Assembly: GCF_039696035.1 (NCBI RefSeq)
Contig: NZ_CP155567.1
Coordinates: 2,103,001-2,167,000 of the forward strand
Direction of reading: 5' to 3'
DNA: 64,000 bases
Source of the DNA: Microbulbifer sp. SAOS-129_SWC
GTDB lineage: Bacteria; Pseudomonadota; Gammaproteobacteria; Pseudomonadales; Cellvibrionaceae
In this document: positions 1 to 8,668 of the stretch, piece by piece
Numbering within the stretch: position 1 is the first letter of the stretch
Layout: every line of letters begins with the position of its first letter
The notes under the pieces: generated by a model
The model's input: only the letters and a program-made list of their open reading frames with translations
Databases searched by the model: none
Told to the model about the DNA's origin: nothing
Position numbers and translations under genes: made by a program

Positions 1-2
1 CT

Positions 3-599
3 GGTCTGACCTGTATCCTCTCCCCGAACGCGCCCAAGGCTGACGGCGGCACCGGCACCCACGACTACGGCGCCGGCTGGCGTTTCCGCGAAGGCATTAT
101 GCCGACCGTGAAGAACTCCATGGTGATCTCCTCTTACAGCGCGGACACCACCCCGGGCGACGGCAACAACTACTGCCTGCGCATCGACGACGCCGAAACC
201 CTGCAAGGTGCCGAAGACGACAACATGGTGCTGGAAGGCAATATCTTCGCCTGTGAAGAGAAGACCAAAGGTAACGCCCTCCCGGGTGGCCAGACTATCC
301 AGCAGTGGGTAGAGGCGCACAACAACCAGTTTGTCGATATCTCCGGCAAAGTGGATCCGACCGCAAATGCAGACACCGGCCTGCAGTTGCTGGCAGCCGG
401 TATGGAGTCCCCTCTGACGATGTTCTCCATCGATCCGGCCAGCACGATGATGGTTGGTGGTGCCGCTCCGAGCGTGACTCCGGAAGGCGCCAGCACTTAC
501 CTGGGTGCGCTGAGCAATGTGGGCAGCGACTGGACCAAGGGCTGGACCTACGGTCTGCATGACGGCAACCGCGCCGAGAGCCTGTGGATCGAAAAATAA
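3..599 (+). CDS. C-terminal part of a protein of unknown function (5' end outside window)
   Basis: The frame is open from base 3 to the stop at 597-599, giving about 198 residues with no start visible, so the gene begins upstream of the window. The visible part has scattered cysteines, is rich in Gly, Asp, Thr and Asn, has no membrane segment and ends in SLWIEK. That composition fits an exported or surface-associated protein. It lies 115 bases upstream of a TonB-dependent receptor on the same strand, so the two may be co-transcribed and act together in nutrient uptake; this is inference. I do not recognise a family. A shorter start at the ATG at 99 is possible but unlikely, because coding-like sequence continues upstream of it. 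Confidence 0.75.
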   Translation, partial: GLTCILSPNAPKADGGTGTHDYGAGWRFREGIMPTVKNSMVISSYSADTTPGDGNNYCLRIDDAETLQGAEDDNMVLEGNIFACEEKTKGNALPGGQTIQQWVEAHNNQFVDISGKVDPTANADTGLQLLAAGMESPLTMFSIDPASTMMVGGAAPSVTPEGASTYLGALSNVGSDWTKGWTYGLHDGNRAESLWIEK

Positions 600-714
600 G
601 CATCACGCTTAGCCCGGGGCACTGACCCGGACCTTGGGGCGCCGCTTTCGCAACGGGAGTCGGCGCCCCTTTCGATTCTACGCTTGGAACCAGCAACGAT
701 AAGAGGCCATGGTT

Positions 715-3417
715 ATGGTTAAGATCGACAAATTTCAAAGAGCGCCGTTGGTATTGGCTATGGCCGCGGCCTCCACATTTGCCTACTCTGCCGATGAGTC
801 GGTGCAAATGGAAAAGCCGGCTGCACCGCAGTCGCAACAGATTGAAGAAGTGATGGTGCAGGGGCGCCTGCAGAGTTCGGCGGAAACGCTCATCAACGAG
901 CGCATCGATGACGAAGTGGTGACCGACGTACTCGGCGCCGACATGATTGACCGGGTAGGGGACTCCACCGTTGCCGCCGCACTGCGCCGCGTTTCCGGCC
1001 TGTCGCTGGTGGACGGCAAGTTCGTTTACGTGCGCGGTCTCGGCGAGCGCTATTCCAGCACCACCCTGAACGGCGCGACCGTGCCGTCTCCGGACCTGAC
1101 CCGCAGCGTGCTGCCGCTGGATATCTTTCCCACTTCAGTAGTCGAATCGCTGGCGGTGCAGAAAACCTATTCCGCGGATCAGGCGGCCACCTTCGGTGGC
1201 GGTAACGTGGATATTCGCACCAAGGGCATCCCCGATCAGCTGACCTACTCGCTGGAAGTCGGCAGCGGCATGAACAGCGAAACCAAGGGCGATGTGCTGA
1301 GTTACAACGGTGGTGGCGACGACAAGTACGGCACCGATGACGGCACCCGCGCCATGTCCGCGCAGCTGGACAACGCGATCAAGCGCTTCCATGGCGGTCT
1401 CAGCATGCAGAACATTCGCTCGGTGCTGGAACAGGAAGGCACTACGTTCGCCAGTGCACAGGAGGCGACTGATGCCGCTGCGGCACTGAACCGCGACCTG
1501 GCGCTGAAGCTGAATCGCGATATCGCTATCAAGCAGGAATCCGCGGATCCCGATTACGACCTCAAAGCCAGTGTCGGCAACCGCTTTACCATCGGCGACA
1601 ACTGGGAACTGGGTTTCCTCGCGGGTACTTCCTACAAGAACCAGTGGCGCGAGGAAAACCGCCTCAAGCGCGACTACGGTTTCCCGGATGAGCGCACCGA
1701 TACCGAAAACCGGTCCATCTCTTCGGTGGACCTGAGTGGCAACCTGAATGTCGGCCTCAGTTTTGCCGATGAACAGAAGCTGACCGCCACCAGCCTGTAC
1801 CTGCGCAACACCGACGATTCCACCGCAATCAGCGATTACTTCAATGAAAATGGTGAAGTGTCCAGCGGCCACGGTTTCCGCGAGTACACATTCAAGTACG
1901 AAGAGCGCGACCTGGTCGTGAATCAGGTCAAGGGCAGTCACTTTATCGGCTCCGAAACCAAGGCCATGCTGCCGTTTCTGGCCTGGGTGCCGGAAGACCT
2001 GACGGTGGACTGGTTCTACTCCGACGCCCGCGCGCGCACCGATATCCCCAGTGAGATCTCGGTCAACGCCGACACCGACACCGATCCGCAGACCGGCGCC
2101 GTGTTGAATTCGTATGTGGCCGAGTCGGCGGCGAATTACCGTTTCACCAAGCTGGAAGACGAAGTCATCAACTACGGCTGGACCGGTACGCTGCCGCTGG
2201 AATTCGGTGCATCGAAACTGGAATTGAGTGGCGGTTTTGCCCGCACCGAAAAAGGCCGTACCTACAGCGAAACCAACCTGACCCTGGAGCAGGATGCGGA
2301 TACGTCGGTACTGCAGGGGCCGCTGGACCAGGTCTTCTCCGACGGCCACATTACCGATGCGGACAACAATTATGTGCTCAGCATGTCCGGTAACAACCGT
2401 AGCTATATTGCCGCTACGGCCACCGATGCGGTGTTTGGCAAGGTTGACTGGACACTGGCGGAAACCTGGCGGCTGTCCGCCGGCGCGCGCTGGGAGGACT
2501 ACGCCCAGGTGGCGCTGAAGTGGAATCCCTACGGCAACACCCTGGAGAATCCGCAGGTCAATACCGCCGACCCGGACGCGATCCGCTCGTTCAATGAAGA
2601 CAAGGTCTACCCATCACTGTCGCTGACTTATATGGGCAACCTGTGGGCGGATACCTTCCAGCTGCGTTTTGGCGCCAGCAAGACCGCGGTGCGCCCGGAC
2701 CTGCGCGAAATCACCGCGGCGATTTATGTGGATCCGATTACCGGTGAAAACGTGAGCGGCAACCCGAACGTGCGCCCCTCGGTCATCACCAACCTCGACG
2801 TGCGCGCCGAGTGGTTCTTCGGCAGTGGCGACAACCTGACGGTGTCGCTGTTCAACAAGGACATCGCGGACCCGATCGAGTTCTTCGAGCAGGCTGCCAG
2901 CGATACCAACGAATCGCGGGAAATCGTCAACGCGGAGTCCGGCACCATCCAGGGGATCGAATTCGAGGGCCTGAAGTCACTCGGCTTCCTCGGCGAGACC
3001 ATGGATTCCTTCTTCGTGCAGGGCAACCTGACCGTGCAAAATTCCGAGCTGGTGGCCGGGGACGAGGCGGATGACCCGACGAGCCTGAAGCGGGACATGA
3101 CCGAGGCCGCGCCCTACGTGGTGAACATGGTGGTCGGTTTCGATTCGCCTGATGGCAACCACTCCGCCACCCTCGGTTACAACGCCTTCGGCGAGCGCCT
3201 CTACGTGGCCGGCCGCAACGGCCACCCGGACGGATTCGAGCAGCCGTTCCGCTCGCTGGATATGACCTACTCCTGGTATCCGACCGCGGAAGTGACCGTC
3301 AAGGCCAAGGCCCAGAATCTGCTGGACGAGGCGGTGGAGATCGAGCGTGCCGGTGTCACCGTGTACGAGGAAAAACCCGGTACTTCCTTCTCGCTGAGCG
3401 CGCAGTACAAGTTCTAA
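715..3417 (+). CDS. TonB-dependent outer-membrane receptor
   Basis: This is a 22-strand-barrel type receptor of about 900 residues that should import an unknown ligand using TonB energy. An N-terminal signal peptide ends near the Ala-rich stretch TFAYSADE. A plug domain follows at about residues 40-190, with IEEVMVQGR, a YVRGLGERYSSTTLNG loop and FGGGNVDIRTKG, all typical of plug domains. The remainder is barrel sequence with alternating aromatic and polar residues, ending in an aromatic C-terminal residue (SAQYKF), the barrel-assembly signal. The ATG at 715 is preferred because AAGAGG lies 8 bases upstream; the ATG at 709 leaves only 2 bases. The substrate cannot be read from the sequence. 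A strong terminator follows, so the transcription unit ends here. Confidence 0.9.
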   Translation: MVKIDKFQRAPLVLAMAAASTFAYSADESVQMEKPAAPQSQQIEEVMVQGRLQSSAETLINERIDDEVVTDVLGADMIDRVGDSTVAAALRRVSGLSLVDGKFVYVRGLGERYSSTTLNGATVPSPDLTRSVLPLDIFPTSVVESLAVQKTYSADQAATFGGGNVDIRTKGIPDQLTYSLEVGSGMNSETKGDVLSYNGGGDDKYGTDDGTRAMSAQLDNAIKRFHGGLSMQNIRSVLEQEGTTFASAQEATDAAAALNRDLALKLNRDIAIKQESADPDYDLKASVGNRFTIGDNWELGFLAGTSYKNQWREENRLKRDYGFPDERTDTENRSISSVDLSGNLNVGLSFADEQKLTATSLYLRNTDDSTAISDYFNENGEVSSGHGFREYTFKYEERDLVVNQVKGSHFIGSETKAMLPFLAWVPEDLTVDWFYSDARARTDIPSEISVNADTDTDPQTGAVLNSYVAESAANYRFTKLEDEVINYGWTGTLPLEFGASKLELSGGFARTEKGRTYSETNLTLEQDADTSVLQGPLDQVFSDGHITDADNNYVLSMSGNNRSYIAATATDAVFGKVDWTLAETWRLSAGARWEDYAQVALKWNPYGNTLENPQVNTADPDAIRSFNEDKVYPSLSLTYMGNLWADTFQLRFGASKTAVRPDLREITAAIYVDPITGENVSGNPNVRPSVITNLDVRAEWFFGSGDNLTVSLFNKDIADPIEFFEQAASDTNESREIVNAESGTIQGIEFEGLKSLGFLGETMDSFFVQGNLTVQNSELVAGDEADDPTSLKRDMTEAAPYVVNMVVGFDSPDGNHSATLGYNAFGERLYVAGRNGHPDGFEQPFRSLDMTYSWYPTAEVTVKAKAQNLLDEAVEIERAGVTVYEEKPGTSFSLSAQYKF

Positions 3418-3457
3418 CAACGACAGGGAAATAACCCGACCAACAGGGATCTCTTCA

Positions 3458-3487
3458 AGCCGGGTGCTGGCAGCAGCATCCGGCTTT
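3458..3487 (+). terminator. Rho-independent terminator of the TonB receptor gene
   Basis: A GC-rich hairpin (AGCCGGGTGCTG, loop GCAG, CAGCATCCGGCT with one mismatch) is followed at once by a run of T residues, 40 bases after the receptor stop. Confidence 0.85.
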
Positions 3488-3590
3488 TTTATTGTCGCTC
3501 TGGGGTGGGGGATAACAGGCTTGCTGAAAGAGCGTGTGGTGCAGTTGCGGGTGAGTCGGGTCCGGCTGCACGCGCAGTGTGGCGGGGCTG

Positions 3591-3818
3591 TTATTTGCCG
3601 GTAGATCCCTTTGCCCCCAGCCGATCGAGATGTTCCTGCAGTTCCGATTCGCTCATGTCGAGCACTTCCAGCACGCGGCCATAGAGCATTGCGGTGGGCA
3701 CATCGCGGCCACCCAGCTCCCGTTGGGTTTTGTGTAGCAGATAGAGCACAACGCGCTCAGTGCGTGTCAGGCCGTCGCGCACGTCGGGATACTGATCGGT
3801 AAGCTCGGTGACGTTCAT
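3591..3818 (-). CDS. Small conserved-looking hypothetical protein (75 aa)
   Basis: The 75-residue frame begins MNVTELTDQYPDVRDGLTRT and ends in a Lys. It is soluble, charged and mostly helical by composition, with no signal peptide, Cys or metal motif. The pattern RTERVVLYLLHKTQRELGG followed by a second helix could be a small helical or winged-helix fold, but I cannot name a family. The frame stays open upstream to 3929, but the ATG at 3818 fits because the upstream codons are Pro/Ser-rich and unlike coding sequence. It is convergent with the receptor gene and lies 167 bases downstream of the ETF-QO stop on the same strand, separated from it by a terminator, so it probably has its own promoter. 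Confidence 0.55.
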   Translation of the reverse strand: MNVTELTDQYPDVRDGLTRTERVVLYLLHKTQRELGGRDVPTAMLYGRVLEVLDMSESELQEHLDRLGAKGSTGK

Positions 3819-3928
3819 GTGGGCGCCGCATCTGCCGGGATTGGCCAATAGTATGGGGTGGTCGCTGCAGGCTGGCAAACTGGCGGCGGGACTGGTGGAT
3901 TTCCGTGGATATGGTGGTGGGTGCGGCA

Positions 3929-3955
3929 CAAAAAAGGGCGTCTCGAAAGACGCCC
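3929..3955 (-). terminator. Rho-independent terminator of the ETF-QO gene
   Basis: On the minus strand GGGCGTCT-loop-AGACGCCC forms a perfect 8-bp stem followed by six T residues, 30 bases after the ETF-QO stop. Confidence 0.85.
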
Positions 3956-3985
3956 GTCAAATAAAGTCACTACAACTTCAAATCG

Positions 3986-5623
3986 TTACATATTGGGGTA
4001 GTTGGGGCCGCCGCCGCCTTCCGGCGCCACCCAGACGATATTCTGCGTGGGATCCTTGATGTCGCAGGTCTTGCAGTGCACGCAGTTCTGCGCATTGATC
4101 TGGAAGCGCTTGCCGCCGGTGTCCTCGACCACTTCGTAGACGCCGGCGGGGCAGTAGCGCTGCGCCGGTTCGTCGTAGATCGGCAGGTTGTGATTCAGCG
4201 GAATCTCGTCGTCCTTCAGCGTCAGGTGACAGGGCTGGTCTTCCTCGTGGTTGGTGTTGGAAATAAACACCGAGGACAGCTTGTCGAAGCTGAGTACGCC
4301 GTCGGGCTTCGGGTAGTCGATCTTCTTGCAGTCCGCCGCCGGTTTCAGCTGGGCGTGATCTGCCTTGGTATCGCGCAGGGTCCACGGCAGTTTGCCCTGG
4401 AAGATATTGATATCGATGAACGCGTAGGCGGAACCGAGGATGTTGCCCCACTTGTGCTGCGCCGGGCCGAAGTTGCGCTGCTTGTGCAGCTCTTTCCAGG
4501 CCCAGCTATTGCGGTAGTTGCTGGTGTAAGCCGTCAGCTCGTCATTCGCGCGCTCGGCGCCCAGGGCTTCTACCACGGTCTCGGCGGCGATCATGCCGGA
4601 CTTCATCGCGGTGTGGTTGCCCTTGATCTTGGCGAAGTTCAGGGTGCCGGCGTTGTCGCCGATCAGCAGGCCGCCGGGGAAGGTCATCTTGGGCTGCGAC
4701 TGCAAGCCGCCCTTGGTGATGGCGCGCGCGCCGTAGGCCACACGCTGGCCGCCTTCCAGGTACTGCTTGATCACCGGGTGGTGCTTGTAGCGCTGGAACT
4801 CATCGAATGGGCTTACATGCGGGTTGCTGTAGGCCAGGTCGGTGATCAGGCCCACGACGACCTGGTTGTCTTCCATGTGATAGAGGAAGCCACCGCCGTG
4901 GGAGCCGCTTTCGTCCAGCGGCCAGCCGGCGGAGTGCACCACCAGACCCTGCTGGTGCTTGTCGTCGGCCACCTTCCAGATTTCCTTGATGCCGATGCCG
5001 TAGTGCTGCGGATCGGTGCCTTCATCCAGTTTGAACTGGGAGATCAGCTGCTTGCCCAAATGGCCGCGGCAGCCCTCGGCGAACAGGGTGTACTTGGCGT
5101 GCAGCTCCATGCCCGGCATATAGGAATCTTTGTGGGAGCCATCTGCGGCGACACCCATATCGCCGGTGGCGATCCCTTTGACCGAGCCGTCGTCGTTGTA
5201 CAGGATCTCTGCGGCAGCGAAGCCGGGGAAGATCTCGACGCCCAGGTTCTCGGCCTGTTCGGCCAGCCAGCGGGTCAGGTTGCCGAGGCTGATGATGTAG
5301 TTGCCTTCGTTGTGCATGGTGCTCGGCACAAAGAAGTTGGGCACTTTGGAAGCCTTCTCGGCGCTGCCCATCACATAGATGTCATCGCCCTTGACCGGGG
5401 TGTTCAGCGGCGCGCCGCGCTCTTTCCAGTCGGGGAAGAGTTCGTTCAGGGCGGTGGGCTCGAACACTGCACCCGATAGGATATGGGCGCCGACTTCGGA
5501 GCCTTTCTCCACCACGCACACTTCGATGTTTTCATTCAGCTGGCGAATACGGCAGGCCGCAGCCAGGCCCGCCGGGCCGGCACCCACGATCACTACATCG
5601 TATTCCATTGATTCGCGTTCCAC
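3986..5623 (-). CDS. etfQO: Electron transfer flavoprotein-ubiquinone oxidoreductase
   Basis: The 545-residue membrane-associated iron-sulfur flavoprotein passes electrons from reduced ETF (fed by acyl-CoA and other dehydrogenases) to ubiquinone. An N-terminal FAD-binding fold carries VVIVGAGPAG at residues 9-18. C-terminal cysteines C491, C514, C517 and C520 (YCPAG, NCVHCKTC) hold the 4Fe-4S cluster, and the protein ends in the family's GGPNYPNM. The length matches bacterial ETF-QO. The GTG at 5623 is chosen because a GAGGAGAG ribosome site lies just upstream and the N-terminus MERESMEYDVVIVG matches pseudomonad homologues; an ATG at 5608 is the alternative. It is divergent from etfBA, its electron donor, across a 360-base shared control region. 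Confidence 0.96.
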   Translation of the reverse strand: MERESMEYDVVIVGAGPAGLAAACRIRQLNENIEVCVVEKGSEVGAHILSGAVFEPTALNELFPDWKERGAPLNTPVKGDDIYVMGSAEKASKVPNFFVPSTMHNEGNYIISLGNLTRWLAEQAENLGVEIFPGFAAAEILYNDDGSVKGIATGDMGVAADGSHKDSYMPGMELHAKYTLFAEGCRGHLGKQLISQFKLDEGTDPQHYGIGIKEIWKVADDKHQQGLVVHSAGWPLDESGSHGGGFLYHMEDNQVVVGLITDLAYSNPHVSPFDEFQRYKHHPVIKQYLEGGQRVAYGARAITKGGLQSQPKMTFPGGLLIGDNAGTLNFAKIKGNHTAMKSGMIAAETVVEALGAERANDELTAYTSNYRNSWAWKELHKQRNFGPAQHKWGNILGSAYAFIDINIFQGKLPWTLRDTKADHAQLKPAADCKKIDYPKPDGVLSFDKLSSVFISNTNHEEDQPCHLTLKDDEIPLNHNLPIYDEPAQRYCPAGVYEVVEDTGGKRFQINAQNCVHCKTCDIKDPTQNIVWVAPEGGGGPNYPNM

Positions 5624-5983
5624 GGCGCTCTCTCCTCAGCAGGTTACAATCGGTGACTATACGGCCATTTTCTGTCGGCCGCCCTTATAATGGTGGCGGA
5701 TTATATCGGTGTTTAATCACCCCTACCAATTGCAGGAGTATTCATCTTCCATGGTAAAAGTGTTGTCTATCAGGGAGTTGGCTACGCTGAATAGACGCTT
5801 TTTATGCTCGGGAATTGATCTGGTGAATGGCGGTGGCGCTATCTATTTGGCTATTGATTTTGGTGTATAGAAGGGCCACCATACACGCCGTTCAAACAAC
5901 TGTTTGACCCGAAGACCCTATTCGTTCGCGATTGTGAACTGGCAGTCGCGATTCCCAAAAGGCTTATTGAAGACGGGATTTCC
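5624..5983. other. Divergent control region between ETF-QO and etfBA
   Basis: No convincing gene lies in these 360 bases. The region must hold both promoters. A palindrome at 5892-5907 is annotated separately. A 39-codon frame at 5751-5870 was considered and rejected. Confidence 0.6.
5892..5907. promoter_or_regulatory. PsrA-type operator upstream of etfBA
   Basis: TCAAACA-AC-TGTTTGA is a perfect 7-2-7 inverted repeat about 75 bases before etfB. It matches the GAAAC/GTTTG-type palindrome recognised by the TetR-family fatty-acid regulator PsrA, which is known to control fatty-acid oxidation and ETF genes in Pseudomonas and Shewanella. The palindrome is seen directly; the regulator assignment is inferred, since psrA is not in this window. 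Confidence 0.55.
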
Positions 5984-6733
5984 ATGAAAGTTCTTGTAGC
6001 TGTGAAACGCGTTGTGGATTACAACGTCAAGGTCCGCCCGAAGGCGGATGGCTCTGACGTCGATACCGCCAACGTAAAAATGTCTATCAACCCCTTCTGC
6101 GAAATTGCAGTGGAAGAGGCGGTGCGCTTGAAGGAAAAAGGCGTTGTCAGCGAGATAGTCGCCGTTTCCATGGGACCCAAGCAGTGCCAGGAGCAGGTCC
6201 GCACCGCCCTGGCGCTGGGCGCCGACCGCGGCATCCTGGTCGAAACCGATGCCGAACTGCAGCCGCTGGCTGTGGCCAAGTGCCTGAAAGCCATCGTGGA
6301 TAAAGAAGAGCCGCAGATGGTCATCCTGGGCAAGCAGTCCATCGACGGCGATAACAACCAGACCGGCCAGATGCTGGGTGCACTGACCGGTATGGGGCAG
6401 GGCACCTTCGCGTCCGAGGTGGCCGTGGATGGCGATTCCGTCAAGGTGACCCGTGAGGTCGACGGCGGCCTGCAGACGGTTGACCTGAAGCTGCCGGCCA
6501 TCGTCACTACCGACCTGCGCCTGAACGAGCCGCGCTACGCGTCGCTGCCGAACATCATGAAGGCGAAGAAAAAGCCTCTCGATACCACCAGCCCTGACGA
6601 GCTGGGTGTCGACATCACTCCGCGCACCAAAACCCTGAAAGTCGAGCCGCCGGCCGAGCGCCAGGCGGGTGTCAAGGTTGCCGATGTGGCGGAACTGGTA
6701 GAGAAACTGAAAAACGAGGCGAAGGTAATCTGA
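5984..6733 (+). CDS. etfB: Electron transfer flavoprotein beta subunit
   Basis: The 249-residue small ETF subunit binds AMP and docks dehydrogenases; with EtfA it forms the soluble heterodimer that carries electrons to ETF-QO. It begins [18 protein letters not shown], with the family's [21 protein letters not shown] near residue 35 and [19 protein letters not shown] near residue 115. It ends [11 protein letters not shown]. Length and order are normal. The stop overlaps the etfA start by one base (TGATG), so the two subunits are translationally coupled. A probable PsrA operator lies upstream, which would tie expression to fatty-acid availability. Confidence 0.97.
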   Translation: MKVLVAVKRVVDYNVKVRPKADGSDVDTANVKMSINPFCEIAVEEAVRLKEKGVVSEIVAVSMGPKQCQEQVRTALALGADRGILVETDAELQPLAVAKCLKAIVDKEEPQMVILGKQSIDGDNNQTGQMLGALTGMGQGTFASEVAVDGDSVKVTREVDGGLQTVDLKLPAIVTTDLRLNEPRYASLPNIMKAKKKPLDTTSPDELGVDITPRTKTLKVEPPAERQAGVKVADVAELVEKLKNEAKVI

Positions 6734-7662
6734 TGAGCATTCTGGTTATTGCGGAACACGACAACGCCGAACTGAAGGGCGCTACGCTGAATACCATCGC
6801 CGCGGCCAAGGCCATTGGTGGCGATATCCACGTTCTGGTTGCCGGCGCCGGCTGCGGCGCGGTGGGTGAAGCTGCCGCCAAGGCCGAGGGCGTCGCCAAG
6901 GTACTGGTGGCCGACAACGCCGCTTACGAGCACCAGCTGGCGGAAAACGTCGCCAAACTGGTCGCCGACCTGGGCAAGGACTACAGCCATATCCTGGCTC
7001 CGGCCACCACCACCGGCAAAAACATGCTGCCGCGCGCCGCCGCGTTGCTGGATGTGCAGCCGATCTCCGACATCATCGCCGTCGAGAGCGCCGACACTTT
7101 CAAGCGCCCGATCTACGCCGGTAACGTCATCGCCACCGTGCAGAGTTCCGACGCGATCAAGGTGATCTCCGTACGTACCACCGCGTTTGACGCCGTGGCT
7201 GCCGAAGGTGGCTCTGCCGCCGTCGAGGCCTGTGATATTGCCGATGATGCCGGCGTATCCGCGTTTGTCGGCGAAGAGCTGGCCAAGTCCGATCGTCCGG
7301 AACTGACCTCCGCCAAAGTGGTGATCTCCGGCGGCCGCGGTATGCAGAATGGCGAAAACTTCGAAATGCTGTACAAGGTGGCCGACAAGCTGGGTGCCGC
7401 GGTCGGCGCATCCCGCGCAGCGGTGGATGCCGGTTTCGTACCCAACGACATGCAGGTAGGGCAGACCGGCAAGATCGTTGCCCCGGACCTGTACATCGCC
7501 GTGGGTATTTCCGGCGCCATCCAGCACCTGGCGGGCATGAAAGACTCCAAGGTGATCGTGGCGATCAACAAAGACGAAGAGGCGCCGATCTTCTCTGTGG
7601 CCGATTACGGCCTGGTGGCGGATCTCTTTGACGCGATCCCCGAGCTGGAAACAAAATTGTAA
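6733..7662 (+). CDS. etfA: Electron transfer flavoprotein alpha subunit
   Basis: The 309-residue FAD-binding ETF subunit is the partner of EtfB. The C-terminal domain carries the ETF-alpha signature [20 protein letters not shown] near residues 256-275, and [20 protein letters not shown] follows it. The N-terminal domain ([11 protein letters not shown]) is the less conserved Rossmann-like part. The start overlaps the etfB stop by one base. A strong terminator follows 50 bases after the stop, so etfBA is a two-gene operon. Confidence 0.97.
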   Translation: MSILVIAEHDNAELKGATLNTIAAAKAIGGDIHVLVAGAGCGAVGEAAAKAEGVAKVLVADNAAYEHQLAENVAKLVADLGKDYSHILAPATTTGKNMLPRAAALLDVQPISDIIAVESADTFKRPIYAGNVIATVQSSDAIKVISVRTTAFDAVAAEGGSAAVEACDIADDAGVSAFVGEELAKSDRPELTSAKVVISGGRGMQNGENFEMLYKVADKLGAAVGASRAAVDAGFVPNDMQVGQTGKIVAPDLYIAVGISGAIQHLAGMKDSKVIVAINKDEEAPIFSVADYGLVADLFDAIPELETKL

Positions 7663-7710
7663 TTTCCAGTTAATATACTGGCCGGCATCTGAGGTGCTGG
7701 GTTACATTGG

Positions 7711-7742
7711 AACAAAGGGCGGCATTGGCCGCCCTTTGTTTT
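7711..7742 (+). terminator. Terminator of the etfBA operon
   Basis: AACAAAGGGCGGC-ATTG-GCCGCCCTTTGTT is a perfect 13-bp stem with a 4-base loop, followed by TT. Because the stem ends in an A/T tract it could work in both directions. Confidence 0.85.
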
Positions 7743-7910
7743 CCTGGCAGATTCTCGGCACATTCCCGGCGGGTTCGGGATATAGGTTAAAATTTGTGCA
7801 GATTGTTGTGCTTGCCATGGAACATTGCCTTTCGGGGGATGACGAAAGAGAATAGGCGGCAATAATCAATAAAGACTGCCACTCGATGATGTTGGCTCAC
7901 AGGGTTGTTC

Positions 7911-8600
7911 ATGTCCGCAGTATCGCGTATTACAACCTCGCTCGGGGAAAGGTTTGCCCAGGGTGAGACGCGCAAAGCGATGTCCCGCAGCACCGCTGCT
8001 TCTATTGCTGTTGTCAGTGGATGGTTGCTGGTCAACCTGCTGGCTTACGGCGGTGCGCTATGGCCGCAGAGCGGCAGCGAATCCCTGCTGGTGGAACGCA
8101 ACGCCAGCACCGGTGCCAATGTTGCACGGGTGCAATCCCTCCCCAATACCCCTTTCTTCGGCCGCGCGCCGGTCAAGTCGGACAATGACGTGCCCGAATT
8201 GGATGTCGCCAATATCCCTATTACCCAGCTGAACCTGGTGTTGTCCGGAGTGCTCGACAACAGCAGCAAGAGCAAGGCCAGCGCGTTGGTGGCGGAAAAA
8301 GGCAAGCCTGCGGAGCGGGTGTACGTCGGAGACAAGCTGCCCGGGGGGGCAGAGCTGTACCGGGTTGCGGTGGATCACATCGTGCTGCGTCGCAACGGCA
8401 AGATGGAAAAGCTGACCTACCCGGACGCGGACGGTCGCCCGTCGGTGCCGCTGCGCAAATACAGCAATTACACGCGCCAGGCAGCGCAGGCGGCCCAGGC
8501 CGTCAACGCGTCGGGCCGGGGGGATAATCGCCAGTCGATTCGCGAACGGCTGGAACAGTTGCGGAACCTGGCGCGGCAGCGCCGCACTCAGCGTCAATAG
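7911..8600 (+). CDS. gspC: Type II secretion system inner-membrane protein GspC
   Basis: The 229-residue protein would link the inner-membrane platform to the secretin. A cytoplasmic N-terminus is followed by one membrane segment at about residues 28-48, then a periplasmic homology region (about 95-175) with ITQLNLVLSGVLDN and KPAERVYVGDKLPGGAELYRV. The C-terminus is a basic, Gln/Arg-rich tail (RERLEQLRNLARQRRTQRQ). There is no PDZ domain, so it is shorter than classical GspC (270-300 residues). The ATG at 7911 is preferred over the TTG at 7905 because AGGG sits 6 bases upstream. It is the first gene of the gsp operon. Confidence 0.88.
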   Translation: MSAVSRITTSLGERFAQGETRKAMSRSTAASIAVVSGWLLVNLLAYGGALWPQSGSESLLVERNASTGANVARVQSLPNTPFFGRAPVKSDNDVPELDVANIPITQLNLVLSGVLDNSSKSKASALVAEKGKPAERVYVGDKLPGGAELYRVAVDHIVLRRNGKMEKLTYPDADGRPSVPLRKYSNYTRQAAQAAQAVNASGRGDNRQSIRERLEQLRNLARQRRTQRQ

Positions 8601-8668
8601 CGCATCGCTTGAATTAATTCCAAGACCATTTTTCAGACCCGCATTAAATAAAAAGAGCCAGATACAGA

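Noticed and set aside
4076..5479. A 467-codon open frame antisense to ETF-QO
   Set aside because: ETF-QO is certain on the minus strand, and the antisense translation shows no domain.
5751..5870. A 39-codon frame in the ETF control region
   Set aside because: AGGAG lies 12 bases from the ATG, too far for a normal site, and the peptide has no recognisable feature.
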